Notes: generated from the letters alone by a model not told the origin. 64,000 bases of DNA from Sphingomonas sp. LY54 (GCF_035594035.1 NZ_CP141588.1:1364001-1428000), one strand, 5' to 3'. Shown: positions 26,850 through 36,228, numbered from the stretch's first letter. Translations and numbers: made by a program.

Positions 26850-27170
26850 TTACGCCGGGCTAGACACCTTCATCAGCACCAGGCCGACGACGATCAGCAG
26901 AGCGGCGGCGATGCGCATCGCGTTCGCCGATTCTCCGAGCACGGCGATGCCGACCAGGAACGCGCCCACCGCACCGATCCCCGTCCACACCGTGTAGGCG
27001 GTGCCGAGCGGCAGCGTCCGCATCAACCAGGACAGAAGCGCGAAGCTGACGATCATCGCGCCCAATGTGACCAGCGAGGGCGTCAGGCGGGTGAAGCCTT
27101 CCGATTGCTTCATCGAGAAGGCCCACACGACCTCCAGCAATCCGGCGACGACGAGAAGAATCCAGGCCAC
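26850..27170 (-). CDS. gdx: small multidrug resistance family guanidinium exporter
   Basis: A 106-residue four-helix SMR protein beginning (M/V)[16 protein letters not shown]. The Glu in GLLEVVWA, the GFTRLTPS loop and [16 protein letters not shown] are the marks of the Gdx (SugE) subtype that exports guanidinium in exchange for protons, as opposed to Qac-type drug exporters. The start is a GTG with GGGAGG seven bases upstream. A small hairpin with an ACGG loop lies just before the ribosome site (annotated separately). Confidence 0.88.
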   Translation of the reverse strand: MAWILLVVAGLLEVVWAFSMKQSEGFTRLTPSLVTLGAMIVSFALLSWLMRTLPLGTAYTVWTGIGAVGAFLVGIAVLGESANAMRIAAALLIVVGLVLMKVSSPA

Positions 27171-27192
27171 GACAGCCTCCCATAGCAAGTGG

Positions 27193-27239
27193 CCGGGCCG
27201 TCCCGGACTTCTGCCCATCATGGGGGAGGACGTGGCCTC
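27193..27239 (-). promoter_or_regulatory. possible degenerate guanidine-II (mini-ykkC) riboswitch
   Basis: Upstream of the exporter gene the transcript has a stem-loop CCGGG-ACGG-CCCGG and, 19 bases further upstream, GAGG-CCACGT-CCTC. Guanidine-II riboswitches are two hairpins with ACGR loops ahead of a ribosome site, usually controlling SMR exporters of exactly this type. The first loop fits; the second has ACGT and extra loop bases, so the match is only partial. Confidence 0.3.
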
Positions 27240-27295
27240 GCACGGCCGAGATAGGGCCGCACCGGCGATGGTCAAGCGAGGCACCGCCCGATTTC

Positions 27296-27330
27296 CGTCA
27301 TTGCGAGGCGCGCAGCGCCGCGGCAATCCA
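27296..27330. repeat. palindromic repeat, family A, half copy (copy 3)
   Basis: Only the left arm is present: CGTCATTGCGAGGCGC to CGGCAATCCA. The right arm (ATTGCTTCG...CAATGACG) is missing, replaced by sequence leading into a frameshifted gene, which suggests a deletion or rearrangement endpoint here. Confidence 0.75.
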
Positions 27331-27396
27331 TCGGGACCGCCTCTCGGCGGCACCATCGCCCGGCAACCAAAGCCGCGCCCTGCGCTTTCTGTAGGG

Positions 27397-27685
27397 ATGG
27401 ACGAAGCCGAGTCCGATCTGCGCGCGGAGCTGGCGGTGCTGCAGACCGAGGCGATCGCCGTCCAGGCGGTGCTGGTGGCGCTGTGCCGTCGCCTAGCCCG
27501 CGCCGGTCCCGCTCGCCGCCGCGGTCTGCGCGGCGTTCGAGGAAGCCGACACAATCATGTCGGGGCTCGCGGTTCGGATCGGCATCGACGCGCCGATGGC
27601 CAACACGACCGGCGCGCTCCCCATTCTTGAGGAATTGCGCGCCGCCGCCATCATCGACGCGGCACGCTTGCGCGCGCCCGACTGA
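27397..27685 (+). pseudogene. frameshifted small hypothetical gene
   Basis: The first 35 codons from the ATG ([19 protein letters not shown]...) look coding and helical, but the frame then degenerates into Arg/His-rich sequence. From about base 27506 the next frame continues convincingly ([20 protein letters not shown], later ILEELRAAAIIDAARLRAPD) to a stop at 27685. A single +1 change near the CCC run at 27508-27510 would join them into one helical protein of about 95 residues. Either a natural frameshift mutation or a sequencing error. No family recognised. Confidence 0.45.
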
Positions 27686-27725
27686 CGGCTTACCCGGCCG
27701 GGCCGGATCGCCTAAGCTCCTCGCC

Positions 27726-28706
27726 ATGCCCGCCCCCGACCCCCAGCTTGTCGACCGCTTCCGCCGCGATCTCGCCGCGCTTGGCGGCGAAGGCGAGCGG
27801 CTCGGCCTCGCTATATCGGGCGGACCCGACAGCCTCGCTCTGCTGCTGCTCGCCGCGGCCGCTCTCCCCGGCGCGGTCCAGGCGGCGAGCGTCGATCATG
27901 GCCTGCGCGCCGAGGCCGCCGCGGAAGCGGAGATGGTCGCCGATTTGTGCCGCGCGCTCGATGTCCCCCACGCGACCCTGCGGGTCGAGGTTGCGGCGGG
28001 CGGCGCCGGCCTGCAGGGCGAGGCGCGGCGCGCCCGTTATGCCGCGCTCGCCGAATGGGCCGCCGCGCAGGGCCTGCCTTTGCTCGCGACCGCGCATCAT
28101 GCCGACGACCAGGCCGAGACGATCCTGATGCGGCTGCAGCGCGGCGCCGGCCTGTCCGGCCTCGCCGCGATCCGCCCGGTCCGCGCCGAAGGGCCCGACC
28201 TGACGGTGGTGCGCCCCCTGCTCAGCTGGACCCGGGCCGAACTCGCTTCGGTGGTCGGCGAGGCCGGGATCCATGCCGCCGACGACCCGTCGAACCGCGA
28301 TCCGCGCTTCGACCGGGTGCGGATGCGGGCCTTCCTCGCCGCCAATCCCGCATTCGAACCGGGGCGCCTCGCCCGCAGCGCCGCCGCCTGCCGCGAGGCC
28401 GACGACGCGCTCGCCTGGGTGGTCGGCCAGCTCGCCGACGACCGCATCAACGAGCAGGGCGGCGAATGGCGGATCGATGTCGACGGCCTGCCGCGCGCCA
28501 TCGCGCGCCGCCTGCTGCTGCTGGCGATGGCGCAGATCCGCGCCGCCCACGATCTCCCCGACCCGGCCGGCGGGGACGATGTCGAGAGCCTGCTCGTCGC
28601 GCTCGAGGCCGGCGGCGCCGGCACGCTGGGCGGCGTCATGGGCCGTGGCGGACGCTTCTGGCACCTGCGCGCCGCGCCGCCGCGCCGGCCCGTTTCTGCG
28701 CCCTGA
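27726..28706 (+). CDS. tilS: tRNA(Ile)-lysidine synthase
   Basis: A 326-residue cytosolic enzyme that converts C34 of tRNA-Ile(CAU) to lysidine using ATP and lysine. The PP-loop LAISGGPDSLALLLLA starts at about residue 29; ATAHHADDQAETILMRLQRG and DPSNRDPRFDRVRMR are the TilS-specific motifs. It lacks the long C-terminal domain of the E. coli enzyme, as is common in alphaproteobacteria. In related genomes it sits between cpoB and ftsH. Confidence 0.93.
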   Translation: MPAPDPQLVDRFRRDLAALGGEGERLGLAISGGPDSLALLLLAAAALPGAVQAASVDHGLRAEAAAEAEMVADLCRALDVPHATLRVEVAAGGAGLQGEARRARYAALAEWAAAQGLPLLATAHHADDQAETILMRLQRGAGLSGLAAIRPVRAEGPDLTVVRPLLSWTRAELASVVGEAGIHAADDPSNRDPRFDRVRMRAFLAANPAFEPGRLARSAAACREADDALAWVVGQLADDRINEQGGEWRIDVDGLPRAIARRLLLLAMAQIRAAHDLPDPAGGDDVESLLVALEAGGAGTLGGVMGRGGRFWHLRAAPPRRPVSAP

Positions 28707-28729
28707 GCACGGCGCGCGCGGTAAAGCGA

Positions 28730-28754
28730 GGAACGGCGCGGCCCGCGCCTCGTT
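28730..28754 (+). promoter_or_regulatory. EcfG-type general stress promoter
   Basis: A perfect GGAAC - 16 bases - CGTT, the consensus recognised by the alphaproteobacterial general stress sigma factor EcfG. It is in the short gap after tilS, ends 50 bases upstream of the ATG of the general-stress-type membrane protein and points towards it. Confidence 0.75.
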
Positions 28755-28803
28755 GGGGCGGCACGCGGAGCATTGGAGCTCCACAGCCAGAAGAGGATAA
28801 AAG

Positions 28804-29340
28804 ATGCCCCAGATCCTGTCCGCCGTGTTCGACACCCGCGCCGAGGCCGAGCGCGCCCTTACCGACCTCCGCGCCGCCGGCGTGCGCGAGAGCGCGCTGT
28901 CGCTGATCGCCCGCGATGAAGGCCATGGCGCCGTCCACGAAGCCCGCAGCCACGACGGCGACGGCGACGGCGACGCGACCCGCACGGGCATCGGCGTCGG
29001 CATGACCGCCGGCGCCCTGCTCGGCTTCGGCGCTCTGCTCATCCCCGGCGTCGGCCCGTTCCTCGCGGCCGGCGCACTCGCCGAGACGCTCGGCGTCGCC
29101 GGGGGCGCGATCGCCGCCGGCGCGGTCGCCGGGGCTGCCGCGGGCGGCCTCGCCGGCGCCCTGCGCGACCATGGCGTCAGCGACGAGGACGCGCATTATT
29201 ATGAGGAGCATGTCAATCGCGGCGGCGTCTTCGTCTCGGTCGACGCCGAACGCGCCGACATCTCGCCGGTCACGGTCCAGGACATCCTCTACAATGCCGG
29301 CGGCCACAGCGCGGCCCGCGCCCGCACAGCGGCACTCTGA
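28804..29340 (+). CDS. general stress protein with YflT-like N-terminus and hydrophobic core
   Basis: 178 residues. The N-terminal 40 residues (ILSAVFDTRAEAERALTDLRAAGV) resemble the YflT/general stress protein 17M domain; an Asp/Gly-rich linker follows, then a long Gly/Ala-rich hydrophobic segment (about 60-125) that could form two membrane hairpins, and a C-terminal YYEEHVNRGGVFVSVDA strand region. Related proteins are stress-induced, and the EcfG-type promoter 50 bases upstream supports that here. Molecular function is unknown. Confidence 0.75.
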   Translation: MPQILSAVFDTRAEAERALTDLRAAGVRESALSLIARDEGHGAVHEARSHDGDGDGDATRTGIGVGMTAGALLGFGALLIPGVGPFLAAGALAETLGVAGGAIAAGAVAGAAAGGLAGALRDHGVSDEDAHYYEEHVNRGGVFVSVDAERADISPVTVQDILYNAGGHSAARARTAAL

Positions 29341-29346
29341 TCGGAT

Positions 29347-29376
29347 GCGCGCCGGGGGCACGGGCTCCCGGCGCGC
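29347..29376 (+). terminator. rho-independent-like terminator after the general stress gene
   Basis: A perfect 10-bp stem (GCGCGCCGGG / CCCGGCGCGC) with a 10-base loop begins seven bases after the stop codon and is followed by CTTCT. It separates this gene from the next EcfG promoter, which starts 14 bases downstream. Confidence 0.7.
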
Positions 29377-29389
29377 CTTCTAAAGTTCA

Positions 29390-29414
29390 GGAACCACAAT
29401 AGATTAGCGCCGTT
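29390..29414 (+). promoter_or_regulatory. EcfG-type general stress promoter
   Basis: A second perfect GGAAC - 16 bases - CGTT, in an intergenic region, directed at the PAS histidine kinase gene whose ATG lies 190 bases downstream. The leader of about 180 bases holds no convincing small gene and could be a regulatory or small RNA region. Confidence 0.7.
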
Positions 29415-29603
29415 GTTCATCCCGCAGGGCGGTGGGTTCAGCCGCCTTGCCTGTAGAGCATCCGGCCGCAACGTCGCTTCTCGCCGCCAGCCTGTTGGCT
29501 TGTAGGCGGCATCGGCGCTTCGTCCCTGTACCGACTGCGTTCTCCCATTCAGCGGGCCTCATGGTCCTTCCGAAAGACAGCGTCTGAGCCGTATGCCATC
29601 GCC

Positions 29604-31580
29604 ATGGATACGAACTTCTCGACTAGAACCGGCAGCGTGTCGATGACGATGGCCGAGCGGATCGCCGCATTCGACTGGTCGGCGACCGAATTGGGCCCGC
29701 GCGCGGCGTGGCCGCCGACCTTGCAGACCGTCGTCCAGGTCATGCTCGATTCGCGCGTGCCCATGTATCTGGGTTGGGGCCGCAACCTCACCTTCCTGTA
29801 CAATGACGCGTTCGCCGACCTGCTCGGCGTCCATCACGCCACGAGCCTGGGCAGGGGACTGCGCGATCTCTGGCGCGACATCTGGCCGGCGATCGGTCCG
29901 TTCATCGAGCAGGCGCTCGCCGGCGCGGGCATGTGGGCCGAGAATATCCCATTCCCGACCTGGGAGAGCGGCTACCGCCGCACCGGTTATTACACGTTCG
30001 GCTATACGCCGGTGCGTGACGACGGCGAAGTCGCCGGTTTGCTCTGCACGTGCATCGACACGACCGCGGCCGTGCACGACCGGCGTCAGATCGAGGAGCA
30101 GGGCCGCAAATTAAAAGCCCTGTTCTGGAAGACGCCCGGCTTCGTCTTCCTGACCAAGGGCCCGGAGCATCGCTTCGAGTTCATCAACGAGACCTTCATC
30201 GCCATCGCCGGCCGCAGCGACGTGATCGGCCTCACCATGGCCGAGGCCTTTCCGGAGCTCGCCGAGCAGCACTTCCTGGAAATCCTCGACGGCGTCTATG
30301 CGACCGGCGAACCGGTGTTTCGCCACGCGCTCCCGCTCAAGATCCGCACCAGCCCGGACGGGCCGATGCGCCAATATTATCTCGACGCCGCCTATCAGGC
30401 GCATCGCGACGGCGACGGCGCGATCGCCGGCCTGTTCGCAGTCGGCTACGACGTCACCGAATGGCAGCAGGCGCTCGACGCCGCCGGGGAAACCCAGGAG
30501 CGCTATGCGCTGGCCGCCCGCGCCACCAACGACATCGTCTGGGACTGGGACCTTGTCACCGACGACATCAGATGGAACGAGGCGCTCGCCAGCTTTCGGG
30601 ACGGCGAGGACAAGGCCGACCCGACCCACACGCCCTCGGCCTGGTGGAGCAGCCACCTCCACCCCGAGGACCGCGACCGCGTGCTCGCCTCAGTCGACGC
30701 CGCCATCGCCGGAGACGCCACCCATTGGGCGGGCGAATATCGCCTGCGCCGCGGCAATGGCGATTATGCCCTGGTTTATGATCGCGCCTACCTGATCCGC
30801 GATGAGGCTGGCCGCGCCACGCGCTTCGTCGGCGCGGTCACCGATCTCACCGCGATACGTTCGGCCGAGCGCCAGGTCCGCCAGCTCCAGGCCGAGCTCA
30901 TCCATATCTCGCGGGTGAGCGCGATGGGGGCGATGGCCTCGACCCTCGCCCACGAGCTCAACCAGCCCCTGACCGCCGCCGCCAATTATCTGAGCGGCGC
31001 GGCGCGGCTGATCCAGTCCCCGGCGGCCGAGCGCGATCTGATGATCGAGGCCGTCCACCACGCCCAGGACAATATCACCCGTGCCGGCGAGGTCATTCGC
31101 CGCCTGCGCCGCCTGACCGCGCGCGGCGAGGTCCAGACCGCGCCGGTACGGCTCGTCGAGGCGGTGGCCGAGGCGCTGAGTCTCGGGCTGATGGGGCCAG
31201 AGGGCTTCGCCGTCGCGGTCCGCCAGGAAATCCCCGACGCGCTCGTCGTCGAGGCGGACAGCGTCCAGCTCCAGCAGGTCCTGCTCAACCTCATCCGCAA
31301 CGCGCTCGAGGCGATGGTGGGCGCTCCGCGCCGCGAATTGCTGATAGAGGCGGAAGCGCAGGGCGATAGCGCCCAGATCTGCGTCTCCGACACCGGTCCC
31401 GGCATCCCGGCGGACGAGCGCGCGATCCTGTTCGATCCGTTCCACACGACCAAGGCCAGCGGGATGGGCGTCGGCCTGTCGATCAGCCGCACCATCGTCG
31501 AGGCCCATCGCGGCCGCATCTGGGCCGAGCAGGCCGAAGGCGGGGGCGCACGCATCTGCTTCACCCTCCCGCTCGCTTAG
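29604..31580 (+). CDS. FixL-like PAS sensor histidine kinase
   Basis: 658 residues, cytosolic: three PAS-type segments (about 25-160, 165-290 and 300-420, the last with WDWDLVTDDIRWNEALASF), then a FixL/DctB-type kinase core with phospho-acceptor His450 in STLAHELNQPLTAAANYL and an ATPase domain (NLIRNALEAM, SDTGPGIP, GMGVGLSISRTIVEAHRG). The LNQPLTA form is typical of kinases that signal to NarL/FixJ-class regulators. No heme-binding His could be assigned. A second start 13 codons in (MTMAERIAAF) is possible. An EcfG promoter lies upstream and a receiver-only gene converges with it. Confidence 0.88.
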   Translation: MDTNFSTRTGSVSMTMAERIAAFDWSATELGPRAAWPPTLQTVVQVMLDSRVPMYLGWGRNLTFLYNDAFADLLGVHHATSLGRGLRDLWRDIWPAIGPFIEQALAGAGMWAENIPFPTWESGYRRTGYYTFGYTPVRDDGEVAGLLCTCIDTTAAVHDRRQIEEQGRKLKALFWKTPGFVFLTKGPEHRFEFINETFIAIAGRSDVIGLTMAEAFPELAEQHFLEILDGVYATGEPVFRHALPLKIRTSPDGPMRQYYLDAAYQAHRDGDGAIAGLFAVGYDVTEWQQALDAAGETQERYALAARATNDIVWDWDLVTDDIRWNEALASFRDGEDKADPTHTPSAWWSSHLHPEDRDRVLASVDAAIAGDATHWAGEYRLRRGNGDYALVYDRAYLIRDEAGRATRFVGAVTDLTAIRSAERQVRQLQAELIHISRVSAMGAMASTLAHELNQPLTAAANYLSGAARLIQSPAAERDLMIEAVHHAQDNITRAGEVIRRLRRLTARGEVQTAPVRLVEAVAEALSLGLMGPEGFAVAVRQEIPDALVVEADSVQLQQVLLNLIRNALEAMVGAPRRELLIEAEAQGDSAQICVSDTGPGIPADERAILFDPFHTTKASGMGVGLSISRTIVEAHRGRIWAEQAEGGGARICFTLPLA

Positions 31581-31598
31581 GCGGCGGGGCGCGAGCCT

Positions 31599-31973
31599 TC
31601 AGGCCAGCGGCACCGGATTGGCGACCGCCATCCGTATCGCGCTCTTCAGTTCTTCGGGGCTGAACGGCTTCTGGACTACGGCCAGATCGCGGTTGGTATG
31701 GCGCACTTCCCAGCCGGTGGCGGTCACGAAGACGACGGGGATGCAGCGGTTGGAGCAGATCGAGCGCACCGTATCGATGCCGCTGCAGGCGCCGAGCCTG
31801 ACGTCGGACGTGATGAGGTCCGGGCATCGTTTTTCGGCCAGCGCCATCGCGTCGGCGCCCGATCCGGCCACGTCGAACGAGGTGTAGCCGGCATCGGCAA
31901 GCGCGTCCTCGATCATGAGGACCACCCAGGCATCCTGTTCGATGATCAGCGCATGCACCACATTTCCCCGCAA
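31599..31973 (-). CDS. single-domain response regulator (receiver only)
   Basis: About 120 residues forming just a CheY-like receiver: the phospho-acceptor Asp is in DLITSDVRLG, the conserved Thr in VVFVTATG and the Lys in VVQKPFSPEE. No output domain. The longest frame starts with TTG; two GTG codons four and five codons later (VVHALIIEQD) with GGGGAAAT upstream are more likely starts. It converges with the FixL-like kinase with 18 bases between stops, which suggests but does not prove partnership. Confidence 0.85.
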   Translation of the reverse strand: MRGNVVHALIIEQDAWVVLMIEDALADAGYTSFDVAGSGADAMALAEKRCPDLITSDVRLGACSGIDTVRSICSNRCIPVVFVTATGWEVRHTNRDLAVVQKPFSPEELKSAIRMAVANPVPLA

Positions 31974-32088
31974 TCGGGCGGGAACGCAGTGGCTCTCAGC
32001 CGCCGGAGCCCAAACTCATTCCGGCGGTCTGGCTATAACCGACCCCGCAGCGCTTTGGTTGCACGATCGTATGATTACGGGGTGCCGC

Positions 32089-32322
32089 TCACCGGCCGGC
32101 GCGGGCTTCCTCCGACGCGTCGATGCGGGCGGTGGCGGCCTCGGCGCGGGCCTTTTCGCGGGCGCGCGCCTCGCGCACCGCGACGGCCCGGTCGGCCTCG
32201 ACCCGCTTGTCGGCCTTGGCGAGATGGGCTTCGACCGCGCCCGGAGCCGCGCGCGGCTCCTCGGCCCCGGAACAGCCGGCGAGGGCCAGCGCCGCGGCCA
32301 GGACCAGGCAGCGCCTCCTCAT
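32089..32322 (-). CDS. small lipoprotein, Ala/Arg/Glu-rich
   Basis: A 77-residue protein with a lipoprotein signal (MRRRCLVLAAALALAGCSG; lipobox LAGC) followed by a long charged helix rich in Ala, Arg and Glu. Likely attached to the outer membrane as a coiled-coil rod. It begins inside the end of the preceding gene (ATGA overlap), which encodes a similar lipoprotein. Confidence 0.65.
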   Translation of the reverse strand: MRRRCLVLAAALALAGCSGAEEPRAAPGAVEAHLAKADKRVEADRAVAVREARAREKARAEAATARIDASEEARAGR

Positions 32323-32648
32323 TGTTCGCCCGTTTCGTTCGTATCGGCCTGGCGGGACTCTTCCTCTGCCTCGGCGCGCTTCAGGTCGGCGGTGGCGCGC
32401 GCTTCGCCGGCGGCGGTCGCGCCGCGCAGGCGCTCGGCGCTGTCGGCGCGGTCCTCCGCGCGCTCCGCCACGCCGGATGCGGCGTTGCGCGCGACGGCGT
32501 CGGGGTCTTCGGAGGGCGCGCAGCCGGCCAGGCCGAGGCAGCCCGCCACCGCCATGGTCAGCGCGGCGCGGTCAAGGAAGCGGCGCTGCTTCAGCGTTCC
32601 CGCTTGGAGTGCACCGGCTGTGCTGCAGCGCAATATATCGTAGGTCAT
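32319..32648 (-). CDS. small lipoprotein, Ala/Glu-rich
   Basis: The frame allows up to 109 residues. The lipobox-like LAGC of ...AVAGCLGLAGCAPSED lies around residue 43, preceded by KQRRFLDRAALTMAV, so translation probably starts well inside the frame, perhaps at a non-ATG codon near residue 18 or at the ATG of codon 32. The mature part is a charged helical segment. It is coupled to the next lipoprotein gene, which has the same composition; the pair may have arisen by duplication. Confidence 0.55.
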   Translation of the reverse strand: MTYDILRCSTAGALQAGTLKQRRFLDRAALTMAVAGCLGLAGCAPSEDPDAVARNAASGVAERAEDRADSAERLRGATAAGEARATADLKRAEAEEESRQADTNETGEQ

Positions 32649-32747
32649 CGGTCAGCCTTGTCGGCAAGCGAGAGCACGCAGTCTCTCTGTCACTTGATGC
32701 TTGCGGGAGGGCTCGGGTGATGCGCGCTCCTAGCACAGTCCCGGCGG

Positions 32748-32789
32748 GATGGCGATGGGCCGATGGCGATGGTCCGATGGCGATGGGTT
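32748..32789. repeat. three tandem 14-base repeats
   Basis: GATGGCGATGGGCC, GATGGCGATGGTCC and GATGGCGATGGGTT in direct succession, followed by a looser GGGACGATGGG. A small minisatellite directly upstream of the near-consensus promoter of the PRC-barrel gene. Confidence 0.8.
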
Positions 32790-32808
32790 GGGACGATGGG
32801 CCCGCGCC

Positions 32809-32834
32809 GGAGCCACTCCGGCGTCTCGTACGTT
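32809..32834 (+). promoter_or_regulatory. near-consensus EcfG-type promoter
   Basis: GGAGC - 17 bases - CGTT, one mismatch from the EcfG consensus and with an accepted spacing, ending 51 bases before the ATG of the PRC-barrel gene. Weaker evidence than the two perfect sites at 28.7 and 29.4 kb. Confidence 0.4.
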
Positions 32835-32885
32835 GACGAAGGATACGGCGCAGCGGAGCCGGCCGAGACCCTGAGGAGACGTGAT

Positions 32886-33251
32886 ATGCAAGCTGGCCAG
32901 GATGCGGGGATGAAGCCGCTGATGAGCGCGCGGGTCGACGACACGCCGGTTTACGATGCGCGCGGGCACAAGCTCGGCATGCTCTACAGCGTCCACATCG
33001 AGCGCCACCGCGGCCAGGTCGAATATGCCGTCATCTCGTTCGGCGGCCTTCTCGGCCTCGGCCAGAGCTACCACCCCGTGCCCTTCCGGCTGCTCCAGGT
33101 GAACCAGGAGAAAGGCGGCTATACGGTCGCGGTCGACAAGACGATGCTGGACGGCGGGCCGAGCTACCGGCCCGACAACGCGCCGCAATGGGACGCCGAA
33201 TATGCGCGCCGGGTCACCAGTTACTACATGGACCGCCAGCCGCTCGGGTGA
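32886..33251 (+). CDS. PRC-barrel domain protein
   Basis: A 121-residue soluble protein with a PRC-barrel (about 12-85): VYDARGHKLGMLYSVHIERH and VEYAVISFGGLLGLGQSYHPVP. PRC-barrels occur in photosynthetic reaction centres, RimM and many small stress proteins of alphaproteobacteria, where the role is unknown. The ATG giving MQAGQDAGM has GAGGAG ten bases upstream; a longer in-frame start at 32763 lies within the minisatellite and is rejected. Possible EcfG control (see the promoter). Confidence 0.82.
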   Translation: MQAGQDAGMKPLMSARVDDTPVYDARGHKLGMLYSVHIERHRGQVEYAVISFGGLLGLGQSYHPVPFRLLQVNQEKGGYTVAVDKTMLDGGPSYRPDNAPQWDAEYARRVTSYYMDRQPLG

Positions 33252-33331
33252 GCCGTCGCCTTGCATCGGCCTCGGCGGGTCCCCCCGCACCGGCGCCCGA
33301 CCGCAATAAGCCGGTCACATGGCCTCCTCCT

Positions 33332-33415
33332 CCCCTCCCGCCTGCGGGAGGGGCCGGGGGTGGGCTTCCCCCTCCCGCAACACCTCTAATCCCCCCTCCC
33401 GCAAGCGGGAGGGGG
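33332..33415. repeat. two GC-rich palindromic hairpins (family C)
   Basis: Two similar units: CCCCTCCCGC-CT-GCGGGAGGGG, and about 38 bases later CCCCCTCCCGC-AA-GCGGGAGGGGG. They lie between the convergent PRC-barrel gene and the truncated gene and could terminate both. They resemble dispersed 'cctcccgc' palindromes of many GC-rich proteobacteria. Confidence 0.75.
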
Positions 33416-33437
33416 TTAGGGGAAGGGCCTGTCCCCC

Positions 33438-33746
33438 CTATTCCTCGTCGACTACCACCCCCAGCGCCTTCAGCTTGCGCACCAGCTTCTCGGTCAGCGC
33501 CTCGATCGGCACCCGCGCCGGCCGCTGGCGGTTGTCGGGCGTCCGCCCGGCGAGCCCGCGCTGGTGCTGGCGCAGCAGGTCCATCGCCTTGTCCCAGTCG
33601 AATTCCTCCGCGACTTCCTTGTCGCCGGCAATCGCGAACCGCTCGGCGCCGCGCGTCGCCCGCTCGAGCAGCATCGCCTCCAGCCGCGCATAGCCCTGCT
33701 CGAGCAGCATCGCCTCCAGCCGCGCATAGCCCCGCTCGAGCGCCAC
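33438..33746 (-). pseudogene. N-terminally truncated relative of a small HTH protein family
   Basis: Gives 102 residues from a GTG. The segment AAWAVALERGYARLEAMLLE and the later DWDKAMDLLRQHQR match the C-terminal half of small proteins whose N-terminus is a helix-turn-helix (family seen in sphingomonad genomes, sometimes beside phage or GTA genes; recalled, not searched). Upstream the frame runs about 20 codons to a stop with no HTH, so the front half has been lost. GYARLEAMLLE occurs twice because of a 36-base tandem duplication. Translation from the GTG cannot be excluded. Confidence 0.55.
33663..33734. repeat. two tandem 36-base repeats inside the truncated gene
   Basis: CTCGAGCAGCATCGCCTCCA... 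(36 bases) is followed by a second copy with one T/C difference, and by the first seven bases of a third. The repeat is in frame and duplicates 12 codons (GYARLEAMLLEQ in the product). Confidence 0.9.
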
Positions 33747-33885
33747 GGCCCAGGCGGCGCGGATCGAGCAACGCGACGCCCACCACCTGCGGGAAACCCG
33801 TCAACCGCCCGTTCAGCACGATCGCCTACATTGTCATCGGCCCGGAAGCGCCTATTTAGGGATTCTGGAATAGCGGGAATTTTGC

Positions 33886-35835
<1,950 letters not shown>

Positions 35836-35858
35836 CGCTGGCGGGGGGATCGAAGGCG

Positions 35859-36221
35859 ATGGGCAAGGCGGCATTGGCGTTGCTCATCCTGGCCGCGCCG
35901 ACGGCCGCGTCGGCGATGACCGTTGCCGAATTCCTGGCCAAGGCCGATGCTCTTCAGGCGAAGGGCGTCGGCGCCCTGTTTTCCGGCGACCTCAAATTGC
36001 TCAAGACGGAGGTGGCCAGCGCCGGCAAGGCGCTCCGTGCCGAGCAGGCGGCCGCGATCAAGGCGGGCCGCCAGCCGACCGTCTGCCTGCCGCAAAAGGC
36101 CGCCACCAACAGCGACGAATTGCTCGCGCATTTCCGCGCGATCCCGCCGGCGCAGCGCGGGATCAGCGTCAAGGACGGCTTCGCCGGCCTGATCCGCAAG
36201 AAATATCCCTGCCCGGCCTGA
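35859..36221 (+). CDS. secreted small protein with two cysteines
   Basis: 120 residues with a signal peptide (KAALALLILAAPTAASA) and a helical mature part (MTVAEFLAKADALQAKGVGAL) ending in KYPCPA. Cys residues in VCLPQ and YPCPA could form a disulphide. The pattern is reminiscent of Rap1a/Tai-type periplasmic immunity proteins and of a sphingomonad hypothetical family, but the match is loose. It lies 23 bases after ftsH and may be cotranscribed. Confidence 0.65.
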   Translation: MGKAALALLILAAPTAASAMTVAEFLAKADALQAKGVGALFSGDLKLLKTEVASAGKALRAEQAAAIKAGRQPTVCLPQKAATNSDELLAHFRAIPPAQRGISVKDGFAGLIRKKYPCPA

Positions 36222-36228
36222 GCCGGAA

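Noticed and set aside
33332..33415. CRISPR-like repeats
   Set aside because: Only two GC-rich palindromes of unequal length, no spacers of constant size and no cas genes; they are intergenic hairpins.
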